Shown here: in pieces, positions 54,418-63,357 of the stretch | How positions within the stretch are numbered: the stretch's first letter is position 1 | Layout of the letters: every line of letters begins with the position of its first letter | Assembly (NCBI RefSeq): GCF_001854405.1 | Contig: NZ_CP017718.1 | Coordinates: 2,790,001 to 2,854,000 of the forward strand | Length of the DNA: 64,000 nucleotides | Source of the DNA: Hyphomonas sp. Mor2 | GTDB taxonomy: Bacteria; Pseudomonadota; Alphaproteobacteria; Caulobacterales; Hyphomonadaceae | Reading direction: 5' to 3' | The notes under the pieces: model-generated | Told to the model about the DNA's origin: nothing | What the model saw: the letters and a program-made list of their open reading frames with translations, nothing else | Database searches by the model: none | Translations under genes and position numbers: made by a program

Positions 54418-55464
54418 ATGCGATTGCTTCTCGCGGAAGACGAAGACGAGCTTGGCAAGCTCGTTCGAGATCTTTTCAGAGATGTCGGTTTTGTCGTCGA
54501 TCTGGCTCCGGATCTGTCGTGGGCCAAAGAGGCCGTACAGCAATCCGAATATGATTTGGTCGTGCTGGATCGACGTTTACCCGATGGGGATGGACTCGAA
54601 CTTGTTTCATTTTCAAAGCGCAAGCGCGTCGAGACGCGTTTTTTGCTGTTGTCTGCGCTAGGTGATGTAGAGGACCGCGAAGTTTGGCAAAAGCACGCCG
54701 ATGAAGCGGTGCGAGTGGCAACCGTAAACTTACGCTCCAAGCCTGCACCGGCAGGGAACATGACGATCGTGCTGGAGGCTGGATGGCCGGGCGTTATGGT
54801 TCATGAAGCTGTAGGACACGGGCTGGAAGGTGATGCCGTCTATCGTGGTCAATCGGTGTATGCAGGGCAAATCGGAGAACAGGTCGCAGCCAAAGGCGTC
54901 ACGATCATCGATGACGGTACGATCCATGAAGCACGTGGCAGCTTGAATATGGATGATGAGGGCACACCCTCTCGGCAAAACGTCCTCATCGAGGACGGTA
55001 TTCTCAAAGGCTATTTGCACGATCGACGCAGTGCGCGATTGATGGGGCACGAACCCACCGGGAATGGTCGCCGGCAAAGCTACGCGCATACAGTTTTGCC
55101 GCGCATGACGAACACTTACATGGCCAGTGGACAATACGAATCAGAAGAAATCGTAGCTTCAGTTGAAGACGGACTGTTGGCGGTCAGTCTGGGTGGTGGT
55201 CAAGTGAACCCGACCAGCGGCGATTTTGTCTTTCAGTGCACAGAAGCTTACAAAATCCGCGATGGCAAAATCGAGGAACCAGTCACTGGAGCTACGATTG
55301 TCGGGAATGGTCCCATCGCAATGAAAAACGCTGTCATGGTCGGCAACGCGACTTCGCTCGACCCCGGCGTAGGTGTTTGCGGGAAGAAAGGTCAATCTGT
55401 GCCAGTGGGCGTGGGGCAACCAATGGTGCGGCTGGACAATATGACGGTTGGCGGCACGGCTTAG
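54418..55464 (+). CDS. Truncated response-regulator receiver fused to TldD catalytic half
   Basis: A 348-residue chimera. Residues 1-88 are a receiver domain ([13 protein letters not shown] with Glu7/Asp8, phosphoacceptor Asp51 in [12 protein letters not shown], Ser79 in LLLSA) that stops before the conserved Lys and the last strand and helix. From about residue 92 ([15 protein letters not shown]) it is the C-terminal half of TldD: zinc motif [11 protein letters not shown] (His129, Glu130, His134), [22 protein letters not shown] and the late Cys in GVCGKKGQS. The N-terminal ~200 residues of TldD are missing. Frame is intact, with a good ribosome site, and pmbA follows. Confidence 0.8.
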   Translation: MRLLLAEDEDELGKLVRDLFRDVGFVVDLAPDLSWAKEAVQQSEYDLVVLDRRLPDGDGLELVSFSKRKRVETRFLLLSALGDVEDREVWQKHADEAVRVATVNLRSKPAPAGNMTIVLEAGWPGVMVHEAVGHGLEGDAVYRGQSVYAGQIGEQVAAKGVTIIDDGTIHEARGSLNMDDEGTPSRQNVLIEDGILKGYLHDRRSARLMGHEPTGNGRRQSYAHTVLPRMTNTYMASGQYESEEIVASVEDGLLAVSLGGGQVNPTSGDFVFQCTEAYKIRDGKIEEPVTGATIVGNGPIAMKNAVMVGNATSLDPGVGVCGKKGQSVPVGVGQPMVRLDNMTVGGTA

Positions 55465-55503
55465 TTGACCACCACCTCACTCTCAAACCCGACAGGAATG
55501 ATT

Positions 55504-56829
55504 ATGTTAAACCCGCTCGATCTTTTGGATCAAATCGTGGACCTCGCACTGTCAAACGGTGCCGGCCATGTAGATGCGATCTATCGCGAAAATCATGCAA
55601 CGGAAGTTCAATGTCGCGATCAACAGCTTGAAAAGGTGAATCACAATGAAAATGCGACTATTGGAGTTCGCGTTTTTCTGGGGCAGCGGACGGCTTCGTT
55701 CTCGAGTTCTGATTTTGAGCGTTCATCATTGCGGGCGCTGATCTCAAAGGCAATCGATATCGCGCGAGAAGCGCCAGAAGATGCCACCGCCAGGCTGGTG
55801 GCAAAAGAAGATCTACAAAACCTCGATGCAATCGATCTGCAATTGAAAGATCCCTCCCCCTGGTCCGCCGTGGATTTGTTCGAGTCTGCGCGGCACATGG
55901 AACTTGCCATGTTGAACGTCGAACAAGTCGAACAGTCAGCCTTCGTTTCAGCGTCTGCGAGAACCGCCGCGATCGCCTTGAAAACGAGCAACGGCTTCGC
56001 CGCACAGAGCGAACGTACATCCTTCTCCCGACAGTGTGCCGCAGTCGCTTCTGCGCCAAATGAGAAAGTGATTGAAAATCTTGGGTCGAGAAAATCCTTT
56101 GTAGAAGATCTCGACGATGCAACTGCGATTGGACGGGAAGCGGGACAACGTGCAGCCGCCAAAATTGGCGCCGTTCGCGTCCGCCCAGGTCACCATCCCG
56201 TCGTGTTTGAGCGCCGGCGCGCAGTCGATCTGCTCGGCAATTTCGCTGCAGCGATTTCTGGTCCGGCGGTCGCAGCGGGAACGACCTGTCTGCGCGGCAA
56301 TTTGGGGACACAGATCTTTCCGACCGATGTTCAAATCACTGACGATCCACATATCAAACGCGGGCTCGGATCGCGATTATTTGATGGAGAAGGCGTAGCT
56401 TGCAAACCAATACAATTCGTTGTGGACGGGGTCTTGCAAAGCTGGGCAACAAACGCGTCAAGCGCGGCTCAGATTGGTGGACCTCTGACGGGTCATGGCA
56501 ACCCACTCGGTCAAGGGATTAGCTTCTCCAATCTGCACATGGGGAACGGACCTCAATCTGTCGCAAACCTGATTTCAGACATCGGCTATGGCCTGTTCGT
56601 AACCGACTTTCTGGGACGTGGCGCGAATGTCGTGACCGGGAATTTCTCACAAGCCGTTTCAGGATTTATCATCGAGAATGGAGAATTGTCGCAACCTTTC
56701 AGAGGGGCCACTATTGCCGGTAGCCTATTAGACATTTTTCTGCGCGCAGTGCCAGCAAATGACCTTGAGTTTCGCGGCGCCATGAACGCACCGACTTTGC
56801 GCATCGACGGATTAAAAACCGCTGGCTAG
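55504..56829 (+). CDS. pmbA: PmbA/TldE-like metalloprotease partner
   Basis: A 441-residue PmbA (TldE) protein, the non-zinc subunit that pairs with TldD to cleave flexible peptides (for example microcin leaders or CcdA). The N-terminal domain (about 1-200) has VQCRDQQLEKVNHNENATIGVRVF, and the C-terminal part GSRLFDGEGVACKPIQFVVDGVL, LTGHGNPLGQGISFSN and TDFLGRGANVVTGNFSQAVSG. The HExxxH motif is absent, as expected for TldE. ATG 55504 has AGGA six bases upstream. Third-position G+C looks lower than in neighbours. Confidence 0.92.
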   Translation: MLNPLDLLDQIVDLALSNGAGHVDAIYRENHATEVQCRDQQLEKVNHNENATIGVRVFLGQRTASFSSSDFERSSLRALISKAIDIAREAPEDATARLVAKEDLQNLDAIDLQLKDPSPWSAVDLFESARHMELAMLNVEQVEQSAFVSASARTAAIALKTSNGFAAQSERTSFSRQCAAVASAPNEKVIENLGSRKSFVEDLDDATAIGREAGQRAAAKIGAVRVRPGHHPVVFERRRAVDLLGNFAAAISGPAVAAGTTCLRGNLGTQIFPTDVQITDDPHIKRGLGSRLFDGEGVACKPIQFVVDGVLQSWATNASSAAQIGGPLTGHGNPLGQGISFSNLHMGNGPQSVANLISDIGYGLFVTDFLGRGANVVTGNFSQAVSGFIIENGELSQPFRGATIAGSLLDIFLRAVPANDLEFRGAMNAPTLRIDGLKTAG

Positions 56830-56936
56830 AATTGCGTGCCCATGACCTGCCGCAATTTGCCCGTCTTCAAGACGTTGATTTAAATCGTCCGTGGTGCGAT
56901 CGATTGCGGCGATTTAGTCACGAAGAAGCAGAACTC

Positions 56937-57944
56937 ATGGAATCACGAAATGTAGGCCCTTTCTCCGTCAACCCGGTCGGACTGGGATGCATGAATATGA
57001 TGCATGCCTACAACGCGCCGATTTCCGAAGCAGCCTCAGACAACTTGCTCAATCGCGCGCTGGATCTCGGTTATAATTTCTTTGACACGGCCACAATTTA
57101 TGGACTCGGCGAGAGCGAACGTCGGATCGGGAAATTTCTGCGACATCGACGCGATGAGTTCACTCTCGCCAGTAAGTGCGTGCTTGGCTTCAAAGACGGT
57201 AAGCGCGTTTTGGATGGGCGCCCGGACGCCATCAAAGAGGCCTGTGAGGCGAGCCTGCAACGTTTGCAGACCGATGTGATCGACCTCTATTATATGCACC
57301 GCCCCGATCCGGATGTTCCACTGGAAGAGTCGGTCGGCGCGCTGGCCGATTTGGTTGCAGACGGCAAGATCCGGTCGATCGGCCTCTCTGAAATGTCCGC
57401 CGACATGCTTCGCCGCGCCGCCGCGGTGCACCCGATCGCAGCGATGCAATCGGAATACTCCTTGATTGCGCGAAACCCAGAAATCGCCGTGTTGGACGCC
57501 TGCAAGGACCTCGGCACCTCGCTGGTCGCCTTCTCTCCCGTCGGGCGCGGGATCTTTGCGGATCCTGCCCTCGACCCTGCGAACTATTGGGAAGGGGATA
57601 TGCGCCGCGGATTTTTCCCGCGCCTCGCCGAACCTCACTTCTCGAAGAATATGGAATTGATGCCGGTCGCCCGCGAGATTGCCCAGACCGCACGTTGCAC
57701 CTTGCCGCAACTGGCGATCGCCTGGGTCTTGTCCAAAGGCCCGGAAGTCGTGGCCATTCCCGGCACCAAGGACATCGTGCATCTGGAAGACAATTTCGGT
57801 GCAATGCAGGTTAAGCTGAGCCCGGAGGCGATCCAGACGCTGGACGCGCAGTTTGCCCCCGAGGCAATTTCCGGCGCGCGCTACAGCACCAGTGGGCAAG
57901 CGAGCGTGACGACCGAGCAGTTCTCGTTTGAGGCAGAGCTCTAA
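56937..57944 (+). CDS. Aldo/keto reductase
   Basis: A 335-residue AKR (TIM barrel). Conserved: GLGCMNMM, FFDTATIYGLGESERRIGKFL with catalytic Asp and Tyr, the Lys in TLASKCVLGF, and YMHRPDP with the active His. GIFADPA and AIPGTKDIVHLEDN are cofactor regions. Family usually NADPH-dependent, acting on aldehydes, ketones or quinones. ATG 56937 is preferred over the TTG upstream that would add 35 odd residues. The substrate is unknown. Confidence 0.9.
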   Translation: MESRNVGPFSVNPVGLGCMNMMHAYNAPISEAASDNLLNRALDLGYNFFDTATIYGLGESERRIGKFLRHRRDEFTLASKCVLGFKDGKRVLDGRPDAIKEACEASLQRLQTDVIDLYYMHRPDPDVPLEESVGALADLVADGKIRSIGLSEMSADMLRRAAAVHPIAAMQSEYSLIARNPEIAVLDACKDLGTSLVAFSPVGRGIFADPALDPANYWEGDMRRGFFPRLAEPHFSKNMELMPVAREIAQTARCTLPQLAIAWVLSKGPEVVAIPGTKDIVHLEDNFGAMQVKLSPEAIQTLDAQFAPEAISGARYSTSGQASVTTEQFSFEAEL

Positions 57945-58066
57945 ACGCGGCGGTGGTCCTTAACCGATGAGACCGGGGGAGGCCTTCATGAAAAGAGTCT
58001 TGCTCGCCTCCTTCTGACCGCTCTATACGCGAAGGCCACGTTACGACCCGCAGGATCCTCACATTC

Positions 58067-59440
58067 ATGTCGACAAGTATTCTCAAGTGGGGCCTTGTGG
58101 GAGCGCTATTCAGCGTCACACTCGTCTTCAGCCTGGTCTATTACTATCGCGCGCCGTTTCACGATCATTGGGACATCGTTGCCTACTTTGCGCGCCTGCA
58201 GGATGGCACACTGGCCTTCTCGGATCTCTTCGCCTTGCACGGAAATCATTGGCATGCCTCCGGATATATCGTGCAATTGGCACTCGGCGAAGTCACAGGC
58301 ATGGCGCACTGGGCTGAGAGTTTTGCCAGCGTCCTGATTGCCGGTCTGGGCTTTCTTGCACTGGCCCGCATCCTGGATCGAAGTCTGGCTGAATTTGGGG
58401 CGGAGCGCATGGTTTTGTGGGTCTTCGGATTCTCGGCCCTTTTTCTGTTCTCACTCGATCAGGCGGGCAACTGGCTTTGGGGCTGGCAGGTCGCGGTTTT
58501 TCTCAACATTACCGGCGCGCTCTGGGCGATTGAGCGCTTGAGTCAGGGGCCGCCGACCCTTTTGAATACGGCGCTTGCAGTCATTGCTGCAGCAATCTCG
58601 GTCTATGCGTTTGGCACCGGCTGGGCGCTCATTCCGATCGGGTTTGCGCTGTTGCTTGTCCATAGCGCATGGGCCTCTCGCGCAGGGATTGCCTCATTGA
58701 TCTTATGGAGCCTCTTTACCGGCCTGTTGCTCTGGCACTTTTCGCTGGCGCTCACAGATTCTTCAGCCGCTTACACGGTCGACAGCACGCCGGATTTCAG
58801 TGACCCCGCGGCGATAGTGGGATTGCTGCACTATGCCGTCAATTTCGTCGCCTCACCGGTCATTCGATTTGCGCGAGACAGTTCTGTCCCTGCCTTCTTC
58901 ATCGGCACGGGCTTGCTCGCCTGGTCGCTATGGACCCTGCGCGGGGTCGCGAAAGATAAATTCCTGCAGGGGGTTTCTCCATTTCTGGCGCTGGCCGCCT
59001 ATTCGATGGGCGCCGGTCTGCTCACCGCGATTGGGCGCTGGGAGGGGTTTGGCGTCAAGCATGCCTTTGTCAGTCGCTATATCAGTTTCGGGACCTTTTT
59101 CTGGATCGCGGTGTTCGTGCTTGCACTTATTGCGATTTCGAAGAGCTCCCACGTGTCACGCAAGCTTGCGATGGGGGTGCTCGGTCTGTTCTTCGTGCTG
59201 AAGCTCGGGAACATGCCCAGCGTCGTTCAGAAGACAGTGGAGCTTTCGAATGACATCCACACCGTGTCCAAAACCCTCGCGGATAAGTATCCGGACATCG
59301 CTGCGGAAGAATACAGCATCCTGTACCATCCCGGTCAGGAGATCGGTCCTCGTATCGAAGTGCTGAAAGCCCACCGGGTAAGTTTCTTCCACGACGCGCC
59401 GGAACCGGACACGCCGGCGCCAGACCGGGTGGCAGATTGA
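58067..59440 (+). CDS. Polytopic membrane protein, gtr-cassette type
   Basis: A 457-residue protein with about eleven hydrophobic segments and a periplasmic-side acidic loop YRAPFHDHWD after the first helix, as in GT-C type membrane glycosyltransferases and GtrII-like proteins. It precedes a bactoprenol-type GT2 and a GtrA flippase, the layout of O-antigen glucosylation (gtr) cassettes, in which such a serotype-specific protein attaches the sugar. No family can be named with certainty. Confidence 0.7.
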   Translation: MSTSILKWGLVGALFSVTLVFSLVYYYRAPFHDHWDIVAYFARLQDGTLAFSDLFALHGNHWHASGYIVQLALGEVTGMAHWAESFASVLIAGLGFLALARILDRSLAEFGAERMVLWVFGFSALFLFSLDQAGNWLWGWQVAVFLNITGALWAIERLSQGPPTLLNTALAVIAAAISVYAFGTGWALIPIGFALLLVHSAWASRAGIASLILWSLFTGLLLWHFSLALTDSSAAYTVDSTPDFSDPAAIVGLLHYAVNFVASPVIRFARDSSVPAFFIGTGLLAWSLWTLRGVAKDKFLQGVSPFLALAAYSMGAGLLTAIGRWEGFGVKHAFVSRYISFGTFFWIAVFVLALIAISKSSHVSRKLAMGVLGLFFVLKLGNMPSVVQKTVELSNDIHTVSKTLADKYPDIAAEEYSILYHPGQEIGPRIEVLKAHRVSFFHDAPEPDTPAPDRVAD

Positions 59441-59521
59441 CCCTCAAACGCCAATAATATAAGCAGAATCGCGGTCAGGCAGAGACCGATTGCCGCGTAG
59501 ATTTCAGCCACCGAGGGTCGC

Positions 59522-60478
59522 TTGAGCCATCATTCCTCACACCTGACGGTCGTCATTCCATTCTACAATGAGTCCGAAAACATCACGCCGCTGTTTGAGC
59601 GCCTCGTGCCGGTGCTCAACGCTGTCCCCGGAAGCTGGGATGTAATCTGTGTGGATGATGGCAGTGACGATGAGACCTTTGCGGCTTTGAGCGAGCTCCG
59701 CGCACAGAACTCTCGGATCCGCATCATCAAACTCTCGCGCAATTTCGGCAAGGAAGCGGCTGTCTCGGCCGGCCTGCAAGCGGCAGAGGGCGACCATGTC
59801 CTGCTGATGGACGGCGATCTGCAGCATCCGCCCGAAACGCTGAAAGAGATGATGGAGATTCAATCGGGCGGCATAGATGTTGTTTACGGCCTGCGTCGGT
59901 CACGAAAAACCGAAGGGCGCTTGCGCAGTGGCCTGTCATCGACCTTCTATCACCTGTTCTCTGGTACGTCGGACGTTCGGATTCCGGCGGATGCAGGTGA
60001 CTTTCGGCTAATGTCGCGGCGCGTTGTCGATGCATTGAACGCGCTGCCAGAGCAGAAACGTTTCATGAAAGGCCTGTATGCCTGGGTCGGGTTCTCGCAG
60101 CAGCCAGTGCTCTATGATGTCGAAGCCCGCCGTTCGGGCGAGAGCAAATGGTCGATCTCTCAATTGTTTGGCTATGCGTGGAATGGGGTCGTCTCATTCA
60201 GTGCCGCCCCATTGCGCATGTGGTCTGTCATCGGAATCTGCATCGCAGCGCTGGCAGTTGCCTATGCAGCCTGGGTCATCGGCGAAACCCTGATCTACGG
60301 ACGAGTGATTCCAGGCTATGCGACCCTCGTCGTCGCGATCTTCTTCCTTGGCGGATTGCAGCTCCTCAGCATTGGCGTGCTCGGAGAATACATTGCCCGG
60401 ATTTTTGCCGAAACCAAGCAGCGACCGCTCTTCATCATTGAAGAGAAGCGAGGGTTTGATGCAGACGAGGCTGAGTAA
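59522..60478 (+). CDS. GT2 bactoprenol-phosphate glycosyltransferase (GtrB-like)
   Basis: A 318-residue GT2 enzyme that loads a sugar onto undecaprenyl phosphate (GtrB, DPM1-like). Motifs are LTVVIPFYNESENI, VCVDDGSDDE, LMDGDLQHPPE and an RxxRK-like SRRV segment, with two C-terminal membrane helices (about residues 235-255 and 265-295). The start is TTG with CGAGGG upstream. It overlaps the next gene by 20 bases. Confidence 0.9.
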   Translation: MSHHSSHLTVVIPFYNESENITPLFERLVPVLNAVPGSWDVICVDDGSDDETFAALSELRAQNSRIRIIKLSRNFGKEAAVSAGLQAAEGDHVLLMDGDLQHPPETLKEMMEIQSGGIDVVYGLRRSRKTEGRLRSGLSSTFYHLFSGTSDVRIPADAGDFRLMSRRVVDALNALPEQKRFMKGLYAWVGFSQQPVLYDVEARRSGESKWSISQLFGYAWNGVVSFSAAPLRMWSVIGICIAALAVAYAAWVIGETLIYGRVIPGYATLVVAIFFLGGLQLLSIGVLGEYIARIFAETKQRPLFIIEEKRGFDADEAE

Positions 60479-60881
60479 ACTCTATCCCGTCTTTCTGCGC
60501 CTGTTTCGTTTCGGAATTGTCGGCGTCCTGGCGACGGTGACGCATGCGCTCATCTTGTGGGCGCTCGTCGAATTCGTGCAAATGCGCCCGTCTATCGCGA
60601 CAGTGATAGGCTTCCTGGTGGCGTTCAACGTCTCCTATTTCGGCCATTACTATTTCACCTTCCGGTCGACCGAACCTCACCGACGTGCACTGCCGAGATT
60701 TGCCGCCACCGCAACCGCAGGCGCCTTACTCAACTGGCTGATTTTTGTCATCGGCACGGACGTTCTGGCCTGGCATTACTGGATCGCGTTCGGGATATCG
60801 ATCGTCGCCGTGCCGATCTTCGTCTATTTCGTTTCTCGCCGAGTGGCGTTTGAGCGCAAGCCACCCACGGGCGCTCCTTGA
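60459..60881 (+). CDS. GtrA-like flippase
   Basis: A 140-residue protein with four membrane helices, of the GtrA/DPMS-like family that flips lipid-linked sugar. LFRFGIVGVLATVTHALILW and NVSYFGHYYFTFRST are characteristic. Translationally coupled to the GT2 by a 20-base overlap. Confidence 0.9.
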   Translation: MQTRLSKLYPVFLRLFRFGIVGVLATVTHALILWALVEFVQMRPSIATVIGFLVAFNVSYFGHYYFTFRSTEPHRRALPRFAATATAGALLNWLIFVIGTDVLAWHYWIAFGISIVAVPIFVYFVSRRVAFERKPPTGAP

Positions 60882-60892
60882 AAGGCTCGCTG

Positions 60893-61981
60893 TCAGACGA
60901 GGGCGAGCTTGTAGTTTCGACGCGTCAATCGCGGCTCGATCCGCATCGTCTTCAGGGCCTCGGCGCCCACGGCCTCAAGAAACTTGTTTGCCCTCTTTTT
61001 GTCTGACGGCATCATGATCTGATACGTGTCGAGCGCGTCCTGCAGGCGGAGCAAAGAGAAGGTCCGCGAAGCAATTTCGCCGCTATGGCCGCCTGTTGTG
61101 AAAGGCGACATGCCAACCCCGCGCGGCACCTCTGAATGCGGCTCAGCCGTCGCGGCCCAAGCCTCGAACTGTTCGATCGTGTTCGTCAGGACCGGCAAGT
61201 GTTCGGAGAGCGCCACCCGGAAGATTGGCAGCAGGGTCACGGGCACATCATCCAGCGGGACGAGTTCTCCGTGACGGCCCTGGCCAGCGATCACACGTTC
61301 CACATAGTCGGCGACCTTCGGGGCCGTTCGCTTCATGTGTTCACCGGAATTCTTGTCGCGGTATTGGTGCGCATAGAGCGGGCCAATCATAGCAAAATCA
61401 GCATAGCTGGCTCGGGTGCCGAGCAAGTAAGGCAGCTTTTCCAGGTGGGCAGAGAGATCTGCGAGGAATTGTTCATAGGCTTTTTCGATACCTGGAGCCG
61501 TTTCGGGCGTGATCCCCAGCATGGGCACAAATCCCTTGAACCGAGATCCGACCGCCTTCCCGGCTTCATATTGCTCTTCAGGGGTACCGTCCGGCGCTGC
61601 ATTCTTGCCGAACTCGCCATAGATCCATTCTTCATTGTGGTTCCAGCGATAATGCATGGCGGGTAACGTCATCCATTCATCTGCGAAGAGCTGCAAGAGA
61701 TAGGTGATGAATTGCTGTAAGGGCGAATCTGGCATGGCAGATGATGCGTCGCTCGGTCCCTCGAAATGATTGATAATGTCAGCCGTATCCTGAACGTATT
61801 CGCCATCCGGTGTTTTCAGAACCGGGATAACCGGCCACCCGATATGTGGCAGGATTTCCGCTTTCATCAGCGCGGGCGAAGGCGCAATCTCGGTGAAATC
61901 GATCCCCTTCCATCTCAGATAAGCCCGCGCTTTGCCGCTGAAATAGCTCATCTCGCTGCCATACAATGTATAGCCGATCAT
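60893..61981 (-). CDS. Glutathione S-transferase family protein
   Basis: A 362-residue GST-like protein. The N-terminal thioredoxin fold (about 1-80) begins GYTLYGSEMSYFSGKARAYLRWKGIDF, with Ser12/Tyr13 possible thiolate stabilisers and WPVIPVLKTPDGEYV for the cis-Pro; the helical C-domain runs from about residue 90. Length is about 130 residues more than a simple GST, with an extra C-terminal helical part after residue 260. Glutathione use and substrate are inferred. Confidence 0.82.
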   Translation of the reverse strand: MIGYTLYGSEMSYFSGKARAYLRWKGIDFTEIAPSPALMKAEILPHIGWPVIPVLKTPDGEYVQDTADIINHFEGPSDASSAMPDSPLQQFITYLLQLFADEWMTLPAMHYRWNHNEEWIYGEFGKNAAPDGTPEEQYEAGKAVGSRFKGFVPMLGITPETAPGIEKAYEQFLADLSAHLEKLPYLLGTRASYADFAMIGPLYAHQYRDKNSGEHMKRTAPKVADYVERVIAGQGRHGELVPLDDVPVTLLPIFRVALSEHLPVLTNTIEQFEAWAATAEPHSEVPRGVGMSPFTTGGHSGEIASRTFSLLRLQDALDTYQIMMPSDKKRANKFLEAVGAEALKTMRIEPRLTRRNYKLALV

Positions 61982-62197
61982 CTCGTCACCCTTCTCTAAA
62001 GCGCTGCATTAGGAGCAAAAAACACCGCGTCTGACAAATGAGATTTATGAGAATCGAGGATTCATTAACCCAAACGCTCCAATCCCATGAACATTGCAGA
62101 GAAGAAGGGAAGCGGTCACGTTTCCGCCCGATTCTCCACGGATAGAAGCACAAGAATTTCACAGGGCGAAATCGGTCGCCACTCAGAAGGATGGGAC
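61982..62197. promoter_or_regulatory. Upstream region of tolQ
   Basis: 216 bases between the divergent GST gene and tolQ. An open frame from 62087 runs into tolQ but lacks TolQ likeness. A short inverted repeat GAATCGAGGATTC lies at 62051-62063. No other structure was seen. Confidence 0.4.
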
Positions 62198-62908
62198 ATG
62201 GCTACAAATCCTGAAGCGATGGCAGAGGTATCTACCGAAGGCGCTTTCTCCATGGTTGAGCTCTTGTTGACGGCGGACATCGTCGTGCAAGCCGTGCTCG
62301 TGGCGCTCGTAATCGCAAGTATCTGGTCCTGGGCTGTGGTTGCAGAAAAGTTTTTTGCGATCGGTGGGGCCCGCAAAAAAGCCAATGAGTTTGAAGAAGC
62401 GTTCTGGAACGGCCGCGCAGACGAATTCGAGATGCGCCCCGGACAAAACCCGGACAATGCGGGCGCGCGCCTGTTCGCCGCCATTTCGCGCGAATGGCGC
62501 GATGCCAAATCGATCTCCCCGACAGAGCATGGCGCCCTCGTGGCGCGCGCCGAGCGATCGCTTCGGGCGACGGTAGACCGCGAGGTCGGCAAGATCTCGC
62601 ACGGGATCGGCGCTTTGGCGACGATTGGATCTGCCTCGCCGTTCATCGGTTTGTTCGGAACTGTCTGGGGCATCATGAACGCCTTCCTGAACATCAGTGC
62701 CCAGGAGGATACCAGCCTGGCCGTGGTCGGCGGACCGATCGCCGAAGCTCTGTTTGCGACCGGTCTTGGCCTGATCGCCGCGATTCCGGCGGTGATTTTC
62801 TACAATAAGTTTTCCGGTGATTTGAACCGCTACGCAGATACGCTGGATGCGTTCAGTCAGGATCTGTTGGTGCGGTTGTCACGCCGCGCGAGCGACGGAC
62901 CCGTCTGA
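62198..62908 (+). CDS. tolQ: TolQ envelope energiser subunit
   Basis: TolQ and TolR form the proton channel that drives the Tol-Pal system for outer-membrane invagination. The 236-residue protein has three membrane segments (about 20-45, 140-165, 175-200) with the typical [16 protein letters not shown] and [19 protein letters not shown] 62198 follows AAGGATGGGAC; the longer frame adds 37 non-conserved residues. It overlaps tolR by one base. Confidence 0.95.
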   Translation: MATNPEAMAEVSTEGAFSMVELLLTADIVVQAVLVALVIASIWSWAVVAEKFFAIGGARKKANEFEEAFWNGRADEFEMRPGQNPDNAGARLFAAISREWRDAKSISPTEHGALVARAERSLRATVDREVGKISHGIGALATIGSASPFIGLFGTVWGIMNAFLNISAQEDTSLAVVGGPIAEALFATGLGLIAAIPAVIFYNKFSGDLNRYADTLDAFSQDLLVRLSRRASDGPV

Positions 62909-63354
62909 TGGGGATGCAGCTCAACTCCTCCGGCGGTCGACGCGGCAGGCGCTCTTTCAATGCCGAGATCAACGTGACGCCTTTTGTCGACGTCATGCTG
63001 GTGCTGTTGATCATCTTCATGATCACCGCGACCGCCCTGCAGCGCGGCGTCGAGGTCAATCTGCCGCAATCGGCGACGAGCAATCTCAGCGTTCCCAAGA
63101 CGACGCCGCTGCTCGTCACTGTGACCGAGGACGCAAAAGTCTACATTTCCGAAACTGAAATCGAGCGCGATGAGCTGACGGCAAAACTGCTCGCCATTGC
63201 GGCGGAAGGATATCAAGAGCGCATTTTCCTGCAAGGCGACACCAATGCAGCGTATGGCGAAGTGCTCGCGGTCATGACCGAAATGCAAAACGCGGGGTTC
63301 ACCAATTTTGCGCTGGTCACGGATCCGAAAGCGCGGATCGAGCAGGAGCAATAG
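62908..63354 (+). CDS. tolR: TolR/ExbD biopolymer transport protein
   Basis: A 148-residue TolR with one membrane helix (about 25-45); the key Asp is in [20 protein letters not shown]. The periplasmic domain is of usual length (LPQSATSNL...). It starts at the base after the tolQ stop (TGATG). Confidence 0.95.
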   Translation: MGMQLNSSGGRRGRRSFNAEINVTPFVDVMLVLLIIFMITATALQRGVEVNLPQSATSNLSVPKTTPLLVTVTEDAKVYISETEIERDELTAKLLAIAAEGYQERIFLQGDTNAAYGEVLAVMTEMQNAGFTNFALVTDPKARIEQEQ

Positions 63355-63357
63355 ACC

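Noticed and set aside
57988-58017. Nine-codon frame (MKRVLLASF) with a strong GGGGGAGG site
   Set aside because: Possibly a leader peptide, but too short to support, with no nearby attenuator structure.
62087-62197. N-terminal extension of tolQ
   Set aside because: Residues are not like TolQ; ATG 62198 has AAGGATGGGAC before it.
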